A stretch of 64,000 bases of DNA from Micromonospora sp. WMMD961 (GTDB taxonomy: Bacteria; Actinomycetota; Actinomycetes; Mycobacteriales; Micromonosporaceae): assembly GCF_029626145.1 (NCBI RefSeq), contig NZ_JARUBJ010000002.1:3569501-3633500 (forward strand), written 5' to 3'. Below, piece after piece: positions 63,896 to 64,000 of the stretch. The position numbers and the translations under genes are program-made. The notes under the pieces are model-generated. The model worked only from the letters and a program-made list of their open reading frames with translations, had not been told where the DNA came from and made no database searches. Position 1 is the first letter of the stretch, and the number at the start of each line of letters is the position of its first letter.

Positions 63896-64000
63896 CCCAC
63901 CAGACTGCCACCATCGGCCGGCCCCGGCCCGGAGGCCACACCCGGCACGCCGGTCCGCCACCACCTGCGGCGTTTGTCGGGGCGCGCGTCGGGTAGCCCC

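Overview
The window is very GC-rich (roughly 70% or more, with G/C-dominated third codon positions) and carries GTG starts, SCP2, NhaA, GpgS-like and SecA2 proteins, ANTAR and WhiB-era actinobacterial architecture, a Rv2629-like protein and many actinobacteria-specific DUF families (DUF2231, DUF2267, DUF3500, DUF3817, DUF4383, DUF6069). It reads as chromosomal DNA of a filamentous actinomycete, most likely Micromonosporaceae (Micromonospora-like). I see no tRNA, rRNA, CRISPR array, prophage or insertion sequence. The many long antisense frames are GC-driven shadows and were left out.

Layout. 1-4.4 kb: small membrane proteins, an ECF sigma factor with a SnoaL-like tail and its DUF6069 partner, a 7-bp minisatellite and a 76-bp palindrome. 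4.4-13.4 kb, mostly minus strand: lipoprotein, ankyrin/HEAT protein, secreted CBM6-DUF1996 protein, a rifampin phosphotransferase with a rifamycin-associated palindrome in front of it, DUF4396 protein and an unrecognised 329-aa protein. 13.4-20.3 kb: SCP2 plus glycogen-debranching-type enzyme, an ECF sigma factor coupled to a membrane-anchored BNR-propeller protein, NhaA and a secreted beta-sandwich protein. 20.5-33.9 kb: SRPBCC protein, zinc alcohol dehydrogenase, GNAT, DUF2267, Tat-exported LD-carboxypeptidase, glutamate-cysteine ligase, Rv2629-like protein coupled to a TPP enzyme, haem-oxygenase-like iron protein facing a CDGSH protein.

34-38.3 kb holds a stress-signalling block: a SigB/SigF-type sigma factor fused to a STAS domain, an orphan cytochrome oxidase subunit I, and a STAS-HATPase fusion. 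38.4-47.7 kb: DUF4383 protein, two glycosyltransferases (one GpgS-like), a Gfo/Idh/MocA-MDR pair, an ABC exporter and SecA2. 47.8-58.6 kb is dense in stress-type genes (GAF-ANTAR, DUF2231, DUF3500, orphan OmpR-type DNA-binding protein, DksA/TraR zinc finger, two DUF72, DUF2267) and ends with a 101-aa protein of four 21-residue repeats placed directly before a JmjC/cupin oxygenase. 58.6-63.4 kb (minus) is a tightly coupled four-gene operon around a soluble FtsK/SpoIIIE-type ATPase, followed by a NYN-domain protein.

Three themes link the genes. First, seven promoters with the SigB/SigF form (GTTT or GTTA, 15-16 bp spacer, GGGTAC or GGGTAG) sit before the SCP2 operon, the oxidase subunit, the STAS-HATPase, GAF-ANTAR, DUF2231, TraR and the repeat-protein/JmjC genes, so the sigma-STAS protein in the window, or a paralogue, probably drives a local general-stress regulon. 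Second, six genes have a TANNNT -10 element only 6-8 nt before the start codon, the pattern of leaderless mRNAs. Third, intergenic spaces carry several unrelated palindromic or tandem repeats of the sizes expected for REP/MITE-like elements. The best candidates for undescribed biology are the repeat-peptide/JmjC pair and the FtsK-like four-gene operon.
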